Notes: generated by a model not told the origin, from the sequence alone. Positions 8,773-21,302 are shown, counted from the stretch's first letter. The stretch: DNA of 64,000 nucleotides from Microvirga splendida (GCF_016427565.1 NZ_JAELXT010000023.1:1-64000), one strand, 5' to 3'. Program-made: numbers and translations.

Positions 8773-8792
8773 GAGGCGATCCTCAAGGATCG
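8773..8792 (-). promoter_or_regulatory. Intercistronic hairpin between binding protein and permease genes
   Basis: GGCGATCC at 8773-8780 and GGATCGCC at 8785-8792 form a perfect 8-bp stem with a 4-base loop. A weaker stem, TGGCCG and CGGCCA at 8815-8837, lies closer to the binding-protein stop. Neither is followed by a T-run on the minus strand. Hairpins at this place in binding-protein operons commonly protect the upstream message and lower expression of the membrane genes; that role is inferred. Confidence 0.45.
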
Positions 8793-8859
8793 CCCGTTTC
8801 AAATAGGGTTCTGGGTTGGCCGAGCCGGAGGCCCGGCCACCCTGTCCGCGAGCGGAGGC

Positions 8860-9627
8860 TTAGATGCCTTCCGAGACGTCGAAGTCGAAGTACTTGTCGG
8901 CGAGCTTCTTGTAGGTGCCGTTGGCGCGGATCGCCTTGAGGGCGGCGTTCACCTTCTGGCGCAGTTCGGCGTCGTCCTTGCGCAGGGCGATGCCCACGCC
9001 GCTGCCGGCGCCGATGCGGATGGACGGGCCGAGCTGGGCATAGCCCTTGCCTTCGGGCTTCTTCAGGAAGGCCTCGCCGGAAACAACCGCCGATCCAAGC
9101 GCGACATCGCCGCGGCCGGCAGCCAGCTCGAGATAGACATTGGTTTCCTTGTCGGCGAGCAGAACTTCGCTGTCCTTGTAGTTCTCCGCGATGAACTTCG
9201 CGCGCGGGGAGTTGCGCAGCACGATGATCTTCTTGCCCTTCAGGGAGGCGGGCGAGTGATCCTTGAAGGCGCCTTCCTTGGCGATGAAGCGCGAGGGCAC
9301 GTCATAGTAGGGATCGGAGAAATCGACGGCCTTCTTGCGCTCGTCCGTGATGGTCATGGAGGCGACGATCATGTCGAACTTCTTGGCGTTGAGGGCCGGG
9401 ATCATGCCGTCCCATTCCTGCTGCACGAGGGTGCAGTCCGCCTTCATCTCCGCGCAGATCGCATTGGCGATGTCGATATCGAAGCCCTGGAGCTTGCCGT
9501 CGGGAGCAATCGAGGAGAAAGGAGGATAGTTGCCCTCCACGCCGACGCGGACCTTCTGGTTCTGAGCGAAGGCGGGGGTGGCGATGACGAGAGCGAGAGC
9601 GACGGCGCCTGCAAGATGACGGATCAT
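8860..9627 (-). CDS. Amino-acid ABC transporter substrate-binding protein (ArgT/HisJ family)
   Basis: The 255-residue product has a Sec signal peptide (MIRHLAGAVALALVIATPAFA, cleavage before Q22) and a family 3 periplasmic binding domain. Diagnostic segments are VRVGVEGNYPPFSSIAPDGKLQGFDIDI, FDMIVASMTITDERKKAVDFSDPYY and the DKETNVYLELAAGRGDVALG lobe. This pattern fits binding proteins for basic amino acids, opines or their derivatives. It is the first gene of the operon and is divergent from an RpiR-type regulator, with 98 bases between. Because an acylase gene is in the operon, the ligand may be an N-acylated amino acid; sequence does not prove this. Confidence 0.93.
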   Translation of the reverse strand: MIRHLAGAVALALVIATPAFAQNQKVRVGVEGNYPPFSSIAPDGKLQGFDIDIANAICAEMKADCTLVQQEWDGMIPALNAKKFDMIVASMTITDERKKAVDFSDPYYDVPSRFIAKEGAFKDHSPASLKGKKIIVLRNSPRAKFIAENYKDSEVLLADKETNVYLELAAGRGDVALGSAVVSGEAFLKKPEGKGYAQLGPSIRIGAGSGVGIALRKDDAELRQKVNAALKAIRANGTYKKLADKYFDFDVSEGI

Positions 9628-9725
9628 GTGAATTATGCCTCTGGGTTAAGATGGAAGGGCACCGCTCTTCAAGGCGGCTCAGCCAGCCTGTGGACTATGA
9701 CCGATAATTTTCATACGATCAAGAC

Positions 9726-10631
9726 ATGAAAAAATCCGCTCACTCAGCCGCCGCATCCATGTCGGTTCCTCCCGTCGCTTTCGCGCGCTCGGATATCGGC
9801 CAAAAGCTCGCCGCCGTCATGGAGGAGGGCTCCCCTTCCCAACGGAGGTTCGCGGAATTCGTGCTGCGCAACCCTCTCCGGCTTGCGGCCTGGAGCATCG
9901 ACGATGCGGCCCGCCAGAGCGGCATATCGGCTCCGACCATCAGCCGCTTCGCCCGGGAACTCGGATATGCAGGCTTTGCGGAATTGCGCAGCGCAATTGC
10001 AGGCACGCTCCACACGCTGGTGCAGTCGGTCGAGAAACTTCGGGAACGCATCGAGGACAAGTCGCCGGGCAACGACGGGTTCTCCGTGGCCCGGGCCAAT
10101 CTCGCGCAGGTCGACAGCTGCGTCGGCCCGGAGCAGGTCGCGTCCGTCACCAGACGGCTCGTGGAGGCTTCCGCCATCTACGTGATGGGGTTCGGGATCA
10201 GCGCCCACCTCGCGGCGCTCCTGACGCTGGGCATACAGCCCTATTGCCGCCAGGTGGTGAACGTCGTGGAATATGGCGGGACGGAGGTCGCGGCCGGGCG
10301 GCTGGCCACCATCGGGAAAGGCGACGTTCTGTTCGCCATTACCTTCCCGCGCTATGCCAACGACGTGGTGCACCTCAGCCGATACGCCCGCGACCAGCAG
10401 GCTCATGTGATCGCGCTGTCGGACTCGGTCGCATCGCCACTGGCCCGGTACGCCCACGAGCTGCTCGTCGCGCCCAGCGATCATCCCGTCCTCTCCAGCA
10501 GCGCGGTTGCCGCGGTCGCGGTCATCGAGGCCATCTGCGCATCGGTCATGGTCTCCGACCGGGAGAACATTGCGCGGGCGGCCCGCCTGACGGAGGCGAT
10601 CTCCTCCTATCTCCTGCAGCCGGATTCGTGA
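9726..10631 (+). CDS. RpiR/MurR-family transcriptional regulator
   Basis: The 301-residue protein has an N-terminal HTH_6 domain (residues about 20-95; SIDDAARQSGISAPTISRFARELGYAGFAELRSA) and a SIS domain (about 130-270; YVMGFGISAHLAALLT, DVLFAITFPRYANDVV). SIS domains normally bind sugar phosphates, but RpiR proteins also control amino-acid and opine uptake. It is divergently transcribed from the amino-acid ABC operon and is its likely regulator. ATG 9726 gives a complete domain; no clear ribosome site is seen. Confidence 0.9.
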   Translation: MKKSAHSAAASMSVPPVAFARSDIGQKLAAVMEEGSPSQRRFAEFVLRNPLRLAAWSIDDAARQSGISAPTISRFARELGYAGFAELRSAIAGTLHTLVQSVEKLRERIEDKSPGNDGFSVARANLAQVDSCVGPEQVASVTRRLVEASAIYVMGFGISAHLAALLTLGIQPYCRQVVNVVEYGGTEVAAGRLATIGKGDVLFAITFPRYANDVVHLSRYARDQQAHVIALSDSVASPLARYAHELLVAPSDHPVLSSSAVAAVAVIEAICASVMVSDRENIARAARLTEAISSYLLQPDS

Positions 10632-10635
10632 GAAC

Positions 10636-11556
10636 TCAGATGCGGTCGCCGGCCGGCCTGTAGACCTGCCTGTAGTGCCGGCGATAGCGATTGGGGCTCA
10701 TGCCGAAGCGGGACGTGAACGCCTCGTAGAAACGCGACAGGGACTTGAAGCCGGCCTGAAAGGCGATGTCGGCCACTGTCTGCTCGGTTGAAACGAGAAC
10801 CGACAGGGCGATGTCGAGCCGACGGCGAATGATGTACTGCACGATGGTCTGGCCGACGCCGCGCCTGAACAGGTCCATGGCGTAATTCGGGTGGAGCTCC
10901 ACCGAGCGGGCGACCGACGCCACATCGATGTCGTCGCAGGCGTGCTCGTCGATGAACCGGGCCATGAGCTCCACCTTGGCGAGCCGCTTCATGGCAGCGC
11001 GCGCGCCCGGCGCCTCCGGGCGGGCGACCGCCCGGATGTCGTGCCAGCCGTCGCGCTCCAGACGGCGCAGCCGGGCGCTGACCTCCTCGCGGACGATGTC
11101 CTGCAGCAGGGGATCCCCCGTGAGCAGATCCTTTCGCCAGCGCTCGGTCTGTTCGGGGTCGTAGGGCAGGCACGTCCTGGCCACGGCGAACGCGCCCTCG
11201 AAAAGGGCGGTGCGCAGCCCGTCGCAGGACTGGACCCCGAGAAGAACCGCCGAGGGAATGTAGAGGCATGAGAAATGCGTGCCCGGTTCGCGCGCAATGG
11301 TCTGGTGCGGAATCATGCCCCAGAACAGAACGAGGCTGCCTGCCCCGACTTCGATGATGTGATCGTCGAACCAATAGGTCATAGCGCCTTCGAGCACGTA
11401 ATTGAACTCGAACTGGCTGTGCATGTGCGGCGCCGTCATCACCTCGACATTGGTCCGCGTGGCCGCGCAGAACCTGTGGTCGTCGAAGACTACCGTCGTG
11501 GCCCCGGGCGGAGGCTCCGGGTGGGAGTGAGGGTCGAGAATGGGTTGCGCGGTCAT
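10636..11556 (-). CDS. AraC-family transcriptional regulator of the galactoside operon
   Basis: The 306-residue protein has an N-terminal cupin-like sensing domain (APHMHSQFEFNYVLEGAMTYWF, then GSLVLFWGMIPHQ) and a C-terminal pair of helix-turn-helix motifs (DIDVASVARSVELHPNYAMDLFRR and TVADIAFQAGFKSLSRFYEAF, ending FGMSPNRYRR). ATG 11556 was chosen; the frame extends to 11595 with no family similarity. It is divergent from the sugar ABC/GH42 operon and probably activates it when a galactoside is bound. Its stop lies 4 bases from the convergent RpiR gene. Confidence 0.9.
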   Translation of the reverse strand: MTAQPILDPHSHPEPPPGATTVVFDDHRFCAATRTNVEVMTAPHMHSQFEFNYVLEGAMTYWFDDHIIEVGAGSLVLFWGMIPHQTIAREPGTHFSCLYIPSAVLLGVQSCDGLRTALFEGAFAVARTCLPYDPEQTERWRKDLLTGDPLLQDIVREEVSARLRRLERDGWHDIRAVARPEAPGARAAMKRLAKVELMARFIDEHACDDIDVASVARSVELHPNYAMDLFRRGVGQTIVQYIIRRRLDIALSVLVSTEQTVADIAFQAGFKSLSRFYEAFTSRFGMSPNRYRRHYRQVYRPAGDRI

Positions 11557-11570
11557 GGCCGACCTTATGA

Positions 11571-11612
11571 TTCCGGAATTTTTGACCTGAAACAAGGTAG
11601 AAGTTCCAGAAT
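11571..11612. promoter_or_regulatory. Direct repeats and possible promoter before the sugar ABC operon
   Basis: TTCCGGAAT at 11571-11579 and TTCCAGAAT at 11604-11612 are direct repeats 33 bases apart, about three helical turns, in the region between the AraC gene and the binding-protein gene. TTGACC at 11583 with CAGAAT at 11607 (18-base spacer) could be a plus-strand promoter overlapping the second repeat. This layout would suit an AraC-type activator. It is a visual prediction only. Confidence 0.4.
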
Positions 11613-11692
11613 CCTTAGCGCATGCTCAATGCTGATGAGCCAGGCAGGTATTGTCCACAGAGACCCGAAAGCCGGCTCCGAGGGAGGATAAC

Positions 11693-12928
11693 ATGCGTAT
11701 TTCCAGGCATTTGGCCGGGCTGATGCTCGGCATTTCCATGATCGTCGGCATGCCGGCTGCGGCGGCCGAACTCGTCATCAACGCCGATGCGTCCGAGCCA
11801 TCCCTGCGCAAATCGTGGGAAGGGATCGTCGATCAGTTCCGCAAGGAAAACCCCGGCATCGACGTGAAGCTCAACGTCTACGACCGCGAGAGCTACAAGC
11901 GCTCCATCCGCAACTGGCTCACCGCTCAGTCGCCCGACGTAGTGTTCTGGTATGCGGGCACCCGCATGCGCCAGTTCTCCAAGCCCGGCCTGCTGGAGGA
12001 CGTGAGCGCCATCTACACCCCTCAGGCGAAAGCGGAATTCGGGCCGGTCGCCACCGAGCTGATGTCCGACCAGGGCAAGCAGTACGGTGTGCCGCACTCC
12101 TACTATCAGTGGGGCTTCTTCTACCGGAAGGACCTGTTCCAGAAGGCCGGCATCACCGAAGCTCCGAAAACCTGGTCCGACCTCGTCTCGGCCTGCGAGA
12201 AGCTGAAGGCCGCCGGCATCGAGCCCATCACCATCGGTTCGAAGGACCTGTGGCCCACCGCCGGCTGGTTCGACTACATCAACCTGCGCACCAACGGCCT
12301 GAAGTTCCACCAGGAGCTGATGAGCGGCTCGGTGCCCTACACGGATGACCGCGTGAAGGCCGTGTTCGCCAAGTGGAAGGAGCTTCTCGACAAGGGCTGC
12401 TTCATGAAGAACCACGCCTCCATGTCGTGGCAGGACAGCCAGGCCCCGCTCTACCAGGGCAAGGCGGCCATGATGCTCATGGGCAACTTCATCACCGGCA
12501 ACTTCCCGGCCAACGTGGCCGACAACATGGACTTCTTCCGCTTCCCCGAGATCAACCCGGGGGTCGGAAGGGCCGAGGATGCGCCCATGGATGCGCTTCT
12601 GGTCCCGGCTAAGGCGAAGAACAAGGAAGATGCCAAGAAGTTCCTGGCCTTCGTGATGCGCCCCGACGTTCAGACCACGCTCGCCGCCGGCACGCGCCAG
12701 ATCCCGGTGAACCAGAAGGCCTCCGTGCCGGACGACCGTTTCCTCAAGGCGGGGCAGCAGCTCCTCTCCTCGGCGGACGGCCTCGCGCAGTTCTTCGACC
12801 GCGACACCTCGGAGGAGCTCGCCACCGTGGGCATGAAGGGCTTCCAGGAGTTCATGGCGAACCCGGACCGCCTCGACCGCGTGCTGGAAGATCTCGAGCG
12901 CACACGCAAGCGCGTCTACGCGAACTGA
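11693..12928 (+). CDS. Sugar ABC transporter substrate-binding protein
   Basis: The 411-residue protein has a Sec signal peptide (MRISRHLAGLMLGISMIVG through AAAA, cleavage near residue 24) and a family 1 solute-binding fold. Recognisable segments are VFWYAGTRMRQFSKPGLLEDVS, the YYQWGFFYRKDLFQKAGITEAPKTW hinge region and GKAAMMLMGNFITGNFP. ATG 11693 follows GGGAGGATAAC. As first gene of the operon that ends in a GH42 beta-galactosidase, it probably binds a beta-galactoside or galacto-oligosaccharide in the periplasm. Confidence 0.93.
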   Translation: MRISRHLAGLMLGISMIVGMPAAAAELVINADASEPSLRKSWEGIVDQFRKENPGIDVKLNVYDRESYKRSIRNWLTAQSPDVVFWYAGTRMRQFSKPGLLEDVSAIYTPQAKAEFGPVATELMSDQGKQYGVPHSYYQWGFFYRKDLFQKAGITEAPKTWSDLVSACEKLKAAGIEPITIGSKDLWPTAGWFDYINLRTNGLKFHQELMSGSVPYTDDRVKAVFAKWKELLDKGCFMKNHASMSWQDSQAPLYQGKAAMMLMGNFITGNFPANVADNMDFFRFPEINPGVGRAEDAPMDALLVPAKAKNKEDAKKFLAFVMRPDVQTTLAAGTRQIPVNQKASVPDDRFLKAGQQLLSSADGLAQFFDRDTSEELATVGMKGFQEFMANPDRLDRVLEDLERTRKRVYAN

Positions 12929-12986
12929 TCGCGACAAGAGCGGCGGCATCTGCGGGTGCCGCCGCTCCAACCCAACCGGATTCGCG

Positions 12987-13910
12987 ATGTCCTCGTCCGC
13001 AACACCTTCGCTTCCCGTTGTGACGGCACGGCCCGAGAGCTGGTGGCATCGTCATCAGGCGTCAATCACGCCCCTGCTGCTGCTCCTGCCGGCGCTGGCG
13101 GCTTTCTCGCTCTTCGTGCTCTGGCCGATTGCCAGCAGCCTTTGGCTGTCCCTGCACGATTGGGACGGCATCAGCGAAAGGCGCTTCATCGGCTTCGACA
13201 ATTACCGCGAGCTGTTCGATGACCGGGTGTTCTGGACATCCATCGTCAACAACATCTGGTGGCTCCTGGCCTTCATGCTGGCCCCCGCCCTCGGTCTGGC
13301 CATCGCGCTCTTCCTGAACCAGAGCGTCTTCGGCATCCGCTTGGTCAAATCCCTGTTCTTCTTTCCCTTCGTGATCAGCCAGGTGGTGGTGGGCCTTGTC
13401 TTCGCCTGGTTCTACAACCCGCAATACGGCCTCCTGAACGAGGTCCTGCGCGCCTTCGGCATCGAGGGCATCTCGCCCCTCGACAGCGAGACCGGCGCGA
13501 CCTTCGCCGTGATCGTCGCGGGCCTGTGGCCCCAGATCGCTTACTGCATGATCCTGTACCTCGCGGGCCTCGCGGCCATGAATCCCGAGGTGATCGAGGC
13601 CGCGCGCATGGATGGCGCGAAAGGCTGGCGGCTGTTCTGGCATGCGGTCCTGCCGCAGCTGCGCCCCGCGACCTTCATCGCCGTGGTAGTCTCGGTCATC
13701 GGCGCGCTGCGCTCCTTCGACCTCGTGGCCATCATGACGGCCGGCGGGCCTTACAGCTCGTCGACGGTGCTCGCCTATTACATGTACGAGCAGACGTTCC
13801 TCTCCGTGCGCTACGGCTACGGCGCGGCGGTGGCGGCGGTGCTCTTCCTCATCATGAACGTGTATATCGCGTTCTTCCTCTGGCGCATGCTGAGGCGGGA
13901 GCAGGCCTGA
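12987..13910 (+). CDS. Sugar ABC transporter permease, MalF-like
   Basis: The 307-residue protein has six predicted membrane helices with an N-terminal cytoplasmic tail. The signature loop is EVIEAARMDGAKGWRLFWHAVLPQLRPA. The segment RLVKSLFFFPFVISQVVVGLVFAWFYNPQYGLLNE is typical for MalF/UgpA relatives. It follows the binding-protein gene by 58 bases and overlaps the next permease by one base (TGATG). Confidence 0.93.
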   Translation: MSSSATPSLPVVTARPESWWHRHQASITPLLLLLPALAAFSLFVLWPIASSLWLSLHDWDGISERRFIGFDNYRELFDDRVFWTSIVNNIWWLLAFMLAPALGLAIALFLNQSVFGIRLVKSLFFFPFVISQVVVGLVFAWFYNPQYGLLNEVLRAFGIEGISPLDSETGATFAVIVAGLWPQIAYCMILYLAGLAAMNPEVIEAARMDGAKGWRLFWHAVLPQLRPATFIAVVVSVIGALRSFDLVAIMTAGGPYSSSTVLAYYMYEQTFLSVRYGYGAAVAAVLFLIMNVYIAFFLWRMLRREQA

Positions 13911-14764
13911 TGTTTCCAACTCCGATCCAGGACAGAAGCCGAGCGGCGCAGGCCTTCTATCGCGCGTCGCTCATTCCCGCTCTCGTGGTCTGGCTGCTGC
14001 CGCTGGTCGCCATCGCCTTCACGTCGATCCGTTCCATCGACGAGCTGAACCAGGGCCGCTTCTGGACATGGCCCGAGGAGACGCGCTTCGTCGAGAACTA
14101 CACGGCGGTGTTCACGCAATCGCCCATGGGGCAGTTCCTCGTGAACTCCGTGCTGATCACCGTGCCTGCGGTGGCCCTGTCCATCGCACTCTCGGCCATG
14201 GCCGGCTACGCGCTCGCGAAGTACCGCTTCCGCGGGAGCCTCGTGCTCTTCGCGATCTTCATTGCTGGCAATTTCGTGCCGTTCCAGATCCTCATGATCC
14301 CGGTGCGCGACCTGTTCGTGAACGTGGTGCCGCTCTACGACACGATCCTGGCCCTGGTGCTGTTCCACATGGCGTTCCAGACCGGGTTCTGCACCCTGTT
14401 CATGCGCAACTTCATCAAGCAGATCCCGGATGCCCTCATCGAGGCGGCGCGGGTGGAAGGCGTGTCGGAGCTGCGCATCTTCTGGCATGTGGTGCTGCCC
14501 CTCGTGCGTCCCGCCATGGCGGCGCTCGCCGTGCTGGTCTTCACCTTTGTGTGGAACGACTTCTTCTGGGCGCTCGTGCTGGTGCAGTCGGATGAGGTCC
14601 GGCCCGTGACCGCCGGCCTCCAGGCGCTGCGCGGCACCTGGACGTCGGCCTGGCAGCTGATTTCCGCCGGCGCGATCATCGCCGCGCTGCCGCCCGTCGC
14701 CCTTTTCTTCCTGATGCAACGCCACTTCATCGCCGGGCTCACGCTCGGGGCGACGAAGGGTTGA
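13910..14764 (+). CDS. Sugar ABC transporter permease, MalG-like
   Basis: The 284-residue protein is the second sugar permease, with six membrane helices. The EAA loop is [30 protein letters not shown], and [27 protein letters not shown] is characteristic of MalG/UgpE-type subunits. The ATG at 13910 overlaps the upstream TGA, so the pair is translationally coupled. Confidence 0.93.
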   Translation: MFPTPIQDRSRAAQAFYRASLIPALVVWLLPLVAIAFTSIRSIDELNQGRFWTWPEETRFVENYTAVFTQSPMGQFLVNSVLITVPAVALSIALSAMAGYALAKYRFRGSLVLFAIFIAGNFVPFQILMIPVRDLFVNVVPLYDTILALVLFHMAFQTGFCTLFMRNFIKQIPDALIEAARVEGVSELRIFWHVVLPLVRPAMAALAVLVFTFVWNDFFWALVLVQSDEVRPVTAGLQALRGTWTSAWQLISAGAIIAALPPVALFFLMQRHFIAGLTLGATKG

Positions 14765-14778
14765 GAAAGGTTCGCGCC

Positions 14779-15858
14779 ATGGCTGATGTGCGCCTGAACA
14801 ATGTCCGCAAGCGCTTCGGCGACGTGGAAATCATCAAGGGCATCGACCTTGCGGTGGAGCACGGCCAGTTCTGCGTGTTCGTGGGCCCGTCCGGCTGCGG
14901 CAAGTCCACCTTGCTGCGCCTGATCGCGGGGCTCGAGAAGGTCAGCGACGGCCAGGTGACCATCGGCGGCGCCGACATGACACATGTGGCGCCCGCCAAT
15001 CGCGGCACCGCCATGGTCTTCCAGTCCTATGCCCTTTACCCGCACATGACGGTGGCCGAGAACATCTCCTTCGGGCTTCGCATGGCGAATACGCCGAAGG
15101 CGGAGGTCGAGCAGCGCGTGAAGCACGCGGCCGACATGCTGCAGCTGGGCCACCTCCTGAACCGCAAGCCGTCTCAGCTCTCCGGCGGCCAGCGCCAGCG
15201 CGTCGCCATCGGCCGCGCCATCGTGCGCAACCCGCAGGTTTTCCTGTTCGACGAGCCGCTCTCCAACCTCGACGCTTCCCTGCGCGTGCAGATGCGCATC
15301 GAGATCGGCAAGCTGCACCAGGATCTCGGCACCACCATGATCTACGTGACCCATGACCAGGTGGAGGCGATGACGTTGGCCGACCGGATCGTGGTGCTCA
15401 ATGCAGGACGGATCGAGCAGGTCGGCTCGCCGCTTGAACTCTATCATCGCCCGAAGAACCTGTTCGTCGCCAGGTTCATCGGTTCGCCGACCATGAACAC
15501 CCTGCCGGTTCAGCGCACGGGAGGAGATGGCGACGGCATGCGGTTCACCCTGCCGGGTGGCGCTCCCATCGTGCTGCCGACGCGCGAGGATGGCGTGACG
15601 CTCGGCGTCCGCCCGGAGCATCTCAGCCTCGGCACCGGCGAGGATGCGACCCTTCAGGGTCAGGTGCGCCTGACCGAGCGCCTGGGCTCCGAGACCATGC
15701 TTTATGTGGATCTCGGCTCGGACGTGGAAGTCGTCGTGCGGGCGGACGGGCTCTCCTCCGTTCGGGCGGGCGACACGGTGCCCATCGGCGTCTCGCGCCG
15801 CAGCTGCCATCTCTTCGATTCACAAGGCGCAGCCGTGATCAACGGCGCGCTCCTTTAA
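14779..15858 (+). CDS. Sugar ABC transporter ATP-binding protein, MalK/UgpC-like
   Basis: The 359-residue protein contains the ATPase domain (Walker [10 protein letters not shown] about residues 36-44, signature LSGGQRQR, Walker [14 protein letters not shown], switch histidine in [11 protein letters not shown]) followed by the C-terminal TOBE/OB domain characteristic of the CUT1 family (about 235-359; [11 protein letters not shown]). ATG 14779 is preferred over TTG 14761. It energises the two preceding permeases. The gene order binding protein, two permeases, ATPase, glycosidase is that of a dedicated galactoside uptake operon. Confidence 0.94.
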   Translation: MADVRLNNVRKRFGDVEIIKGIDLAVEHGQFCVFVGPSGCGKSTLLRLIAGLEKVSDGQVTIGGADMTHVAPANRGTAMVFQSYALYPHMTVAENISFGLRMANTPKAEVEQRVKHAADMLQLGHLLNRKPSQLSGGQRQRVAIGRAIVRNPQVFLFDEPLSNLDASLRVQMRIEIGKLHQDLGTTMIYVTHDQVEAMTLADRIVVLNAGRIEQVGSPLELYHRPKNLFVARFIGSPTMNTLPVQRTGGDGDGMRFTLPGGAPIVLPTREDGVTLGVRPEHLSLGTGEDATLQGQVRLTERLGSETMLYVDLGSDVEVVVRADGLSSVRAGDTVPIGVSRRSCHLFDSQGAAVINGALL

Positions 15859-15897
15859 GCACCAGATCATTCTACGAAAAGTTAGAGCACGGGTTTC

Positions 15898-17835
15898 ATG
15901 CTGGGCGTCTGCTATTATCCGGAACATTGGTCGGAGTCCTGGTGGGAGGAAGATGCGGCGCGCATGCGCTCGCTCGGCATCACCCACGTCCGCATCGGCG
16001 AGTTCGCCTGGAGCCGGATCGAGCCGGAGCCCGGCCGCTTCGAGTGGGGCTGGCTCGACCGCGCCATGGATGTGCTCGCCGGCGCCGGCCTCAAGATCGT
16101 TCTCGGCACGCCGACGGCTACGCCGCCGAAATGGCTGATCGACCGTCATCCCGACATTCTGCCCGTCGACGAGAAGGATCAGGTGCGCGGCTTCGGATCC
16201 CGCCGGCATTATTCCTTCTCCGCGCCCGCCTGGATCCAGGAGAGCCGGCGCATCGTGGAGGCCGTGGCGCGCCGCTACGGCGAGCATCCGGGCCTCGCGG
16301 GCTGGCAGACCGATAACGAGTACGGCTGCCACGACACCATTCTCTCCTGGGGTCAGCACGATCTCGCCGCCTTCAAGCAATGGCTGCGCCGCCGCTACCA
16401 GACCCCGCAAGCGCTCAACGAGGCCTGGGGCAACGTGTTCTGGTCCATGGAGCTGCGCTCCTTCGACGAGGCGTTCCTGCCCAACCTCTCGGTGACCGAG
16501 ACGAACCCTGCGGCGCGGCTCGACTTCTGGCGTTTCTCCTCCGAGCAGGTGGCGGCCTACAACCGCATGCAGGTGGAGATCCTGCGCGCCCACTCGCCGG
16601 GACGCTTCATCACGCACAACTTCATGGGCCTGTTCCATGATTTCGATCATTGGGACGTGGGCGACGATCTGGATTTCGCCACCTGGGATTCCTACCCCAT
16701 CGGCTTCACCGAGCGCTTCCCCTTCTCCGAGGAGGAGAAGATCCGCTACGCGCGCACCGCGCATCCGGACATGGCAGCCTTCCATCACGATCTCTACCGG
16801 GGCGTCGGCCGTGGCCGCTGGTGGGTGATGGAGCAGCAGCCGGGTCCGGTGAACTGGGCTCCCTGGAACCCAATTCCACGCAAAGGCCAGATCCGCCTCT
16901 TCACTTGGGAGGCGCTTGCTCACGGCGCCGAGGTGGTGAGCTATTTCCGCTGGCGCCAAGCGCCCTTCGCGCAGGAGCAGAACCATGCGGGCCTGAACCT
17001 CCCCGACCGCACCCTCTCGCCGGGCGGCGAGGAGGCAGCGCAGGTGGGCCGCGAACTGAAGGCGCTCGGATCCCTGCCGGACGGTGGCCAAGCCCCGGTG
17101 GCGCTCGTCTTCGACTACGAGGCGTCCTGGATCACGCGCATCCAGCCCCAGGGCCAGGATTTCGACTATGCCGAGATGACCTATCGCTGGTACGAGGCCG
17201 TTCGGCGCCTCGGCCTGGATGTGGACATCGTCCGCCCCGGCGCATCGCTGAAAGGCTATCGCCTGGTGCTCGCTCCCACCCTCCCCTATGTGAGCGATGC
17301 GGCGCATGCGGCGTTCCGCGACGCGGAGGGCTTCATCCTGTTCGGCCCGCGCACGGGGTCGCGCACGCGCACCTTCGCCATCCCGGACAACCTCGCGCCC
17401 GGCCCGCTCGCCGACCTCATCCCCATCAAGGTCATCCAGGTCTCGTCCCTGCGGCCTGGGCTCCAGGAGCCGCTGACCGGCACCGTGCAAGGAACGGCGA
17501 CCCGCTGGCGCGAGGATGTCGAAGCTGGCGCAAGGGTTCAGGTGCACGCCCGCTTCGAGGACGGGTGCCCTGCCCTCATGAGCGCAGATTCAAAAGCCTA
17601 TTTGGCGGGCTGGCTCGAAGGGCAAGGCCTGCGCGATCTCATGGCATGGTGCCTCGATCGGTCCGGCCTGGAAGGCATGCAGCTCCCGGAGGACATCCGC
17701 CTGCGCCGGCGCGGTGCTCTCACCTTCGCATTCAACTACGGCAACAGCACCTGGGATGTTGCCGCGTCGCTGGGAAAGGTCGTGATCGGAAGCCGGGAGC
17801 TTAAACCGGGAGACGTCACGATTCTGGCTACGTGA
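15898..17835 (+). CDS. Beta-galactosidase, glycoside hydrolase family 42
   Basis: The 645-residue enzyme starts MLGVCYYPEHWSESWWEEDA, the hallmark of GH42. The acid/base catalyst is E141 in QTDNEYGCH and the nucleophile is E312 in WWVMEQQPGPVNW. The N-terminal TIM barrel covers about 1-390, the trimerisation domain about 395-590 (VALVFDYEASWITRIQPQG) and a small beta domain ends the protein. No signal peptide is present, so it acts in the cytoplasm on galactosides imported by the adjoining ABC system. It lies 39 bases behind the ATPase gene and is the last gene of the operon. Confidence 0.95.
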   Translation: MLGVCYYPEHWSESWWEEDAARMRSLGITHVRIGEFAWSRIEPEPGRFEWGWLDRAMDVLAGAGLKIVLGTPTATPPKWLIDRHPDILPVDEKDQVRGFGSRRHYSFSAPAWIQESRRIVEAVARRYGEHPGLAGWQTDNEYGCHDTILSWGQHDLAAFKQWLRRRYQTPQALNEAWGNVFWSMELRSFDEAFLPNLSVTETNPAARLDFWRFSSEQVAAYNRMQVEILRAHSPGRFITHNFMGLFHDFDHWDVGDDLDFATWDSYPIGFTERFPFSEEEKIRYARTAHPDMAAFHHDLYRGVGRGRWWVMEQQPGPVNWAPWNPIPRKGQIRLFTWEALAHGAEVVSYFRWRQAPFAQEQNHAGLNLPDRTLSPGGEEAAQVGRELKALGSLPDGGQAPVALVFDYEASWITRIQPQGQDFDYAEMTYRWYEAVRRLGLDVDIVRPGASLKGYRLVLAPTLPYVSDAAHAAFRDAEGFILFGPRTGSRTRTFAIPDNLAPGPLADLIPIKVIQVSSLRPGLQEPLTGTVQGTATRWREDVEAGARVQVHARFEDGCPALMSADSKAYLAGWLEGQGLRDLMAWCLDRSGLEGMQLPEDIRLRRRGALTFAFNYGNSTWDVAASLGKVVIGSRELKPGDVTILAT

Positions 17836-18425
17836 ACAAGGACCCGGAGCAGCAATGGTCCGAGGTCTTCATCATCTCTCATATTCCCGACAGGCCGCCC
17901 ATCCGGCCGAACCTACGGGCGCTGCTTTTCCGGAAGAGTGTTGCTCGATCCCCAGCCCGGGTCTGAGAAGCCGAGGCCAATCGAGTTTCATCCCGACTTC
18001 TAAGATGCAGCAGAACCTTATCCAAGCCTGTCCGTTTGCCCGTAGTCCCCAACGCCTCATCGGACGGAGAGAACCAGATGCTGACGATACCGCTTGCCTC
18101 GGGCTTTGCTGCGACTGCCCCGATGGTCAGATCGGCCTTTCCCAATCACCACTTCATTGGGGACCTTCCGGAAAGGTAGACGCCTAGGATCGAGCAATCC
18201 CAGCCGATGGTCCTGCCCCTCGCTTCCAGCAACTCCGCCTGATGTCGGGCGGGATGGATCGGCTTGAGGAATGGTGCCCGGACCATCCTCGATGAGCGAA
18301 GCCGTTCGGGCGAGTGCTGATTCCGTCCTCCGGGGCTCAGGCATTGACGGGCACGGCGCCGAGGCAATCTACAAGTGCCGGCACCTTGTCCGTGCCATTC
18401 GCGCAGCTCCATACGAGATGTTACG
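17836..18425. other. Intergenic region without a supported gene
   Basis: This 590-base stretch separates the GH42 operon from the Mrp operon. Frames of 80-130 codons occur on both strands, but none shows a family motif, ribosome site or consistent coding bias. One minus-strand frame contains KPIHPARHQAELLEARG, which faintly recalls a HigA-type antitoxin start, but there is no continuing helix-turn-helix. The region may be decayed gene material and must contain the Mrp promoter. Confidence 0.4.

Positions 18426-21302
<2,877 letters not shown>

Noticed and set aside
15820..17547. Minus-strand frame of 575 codons
   Set aside because: Antisense to the GH42 beta-galactosidase, whose catalytic motifs are intact.
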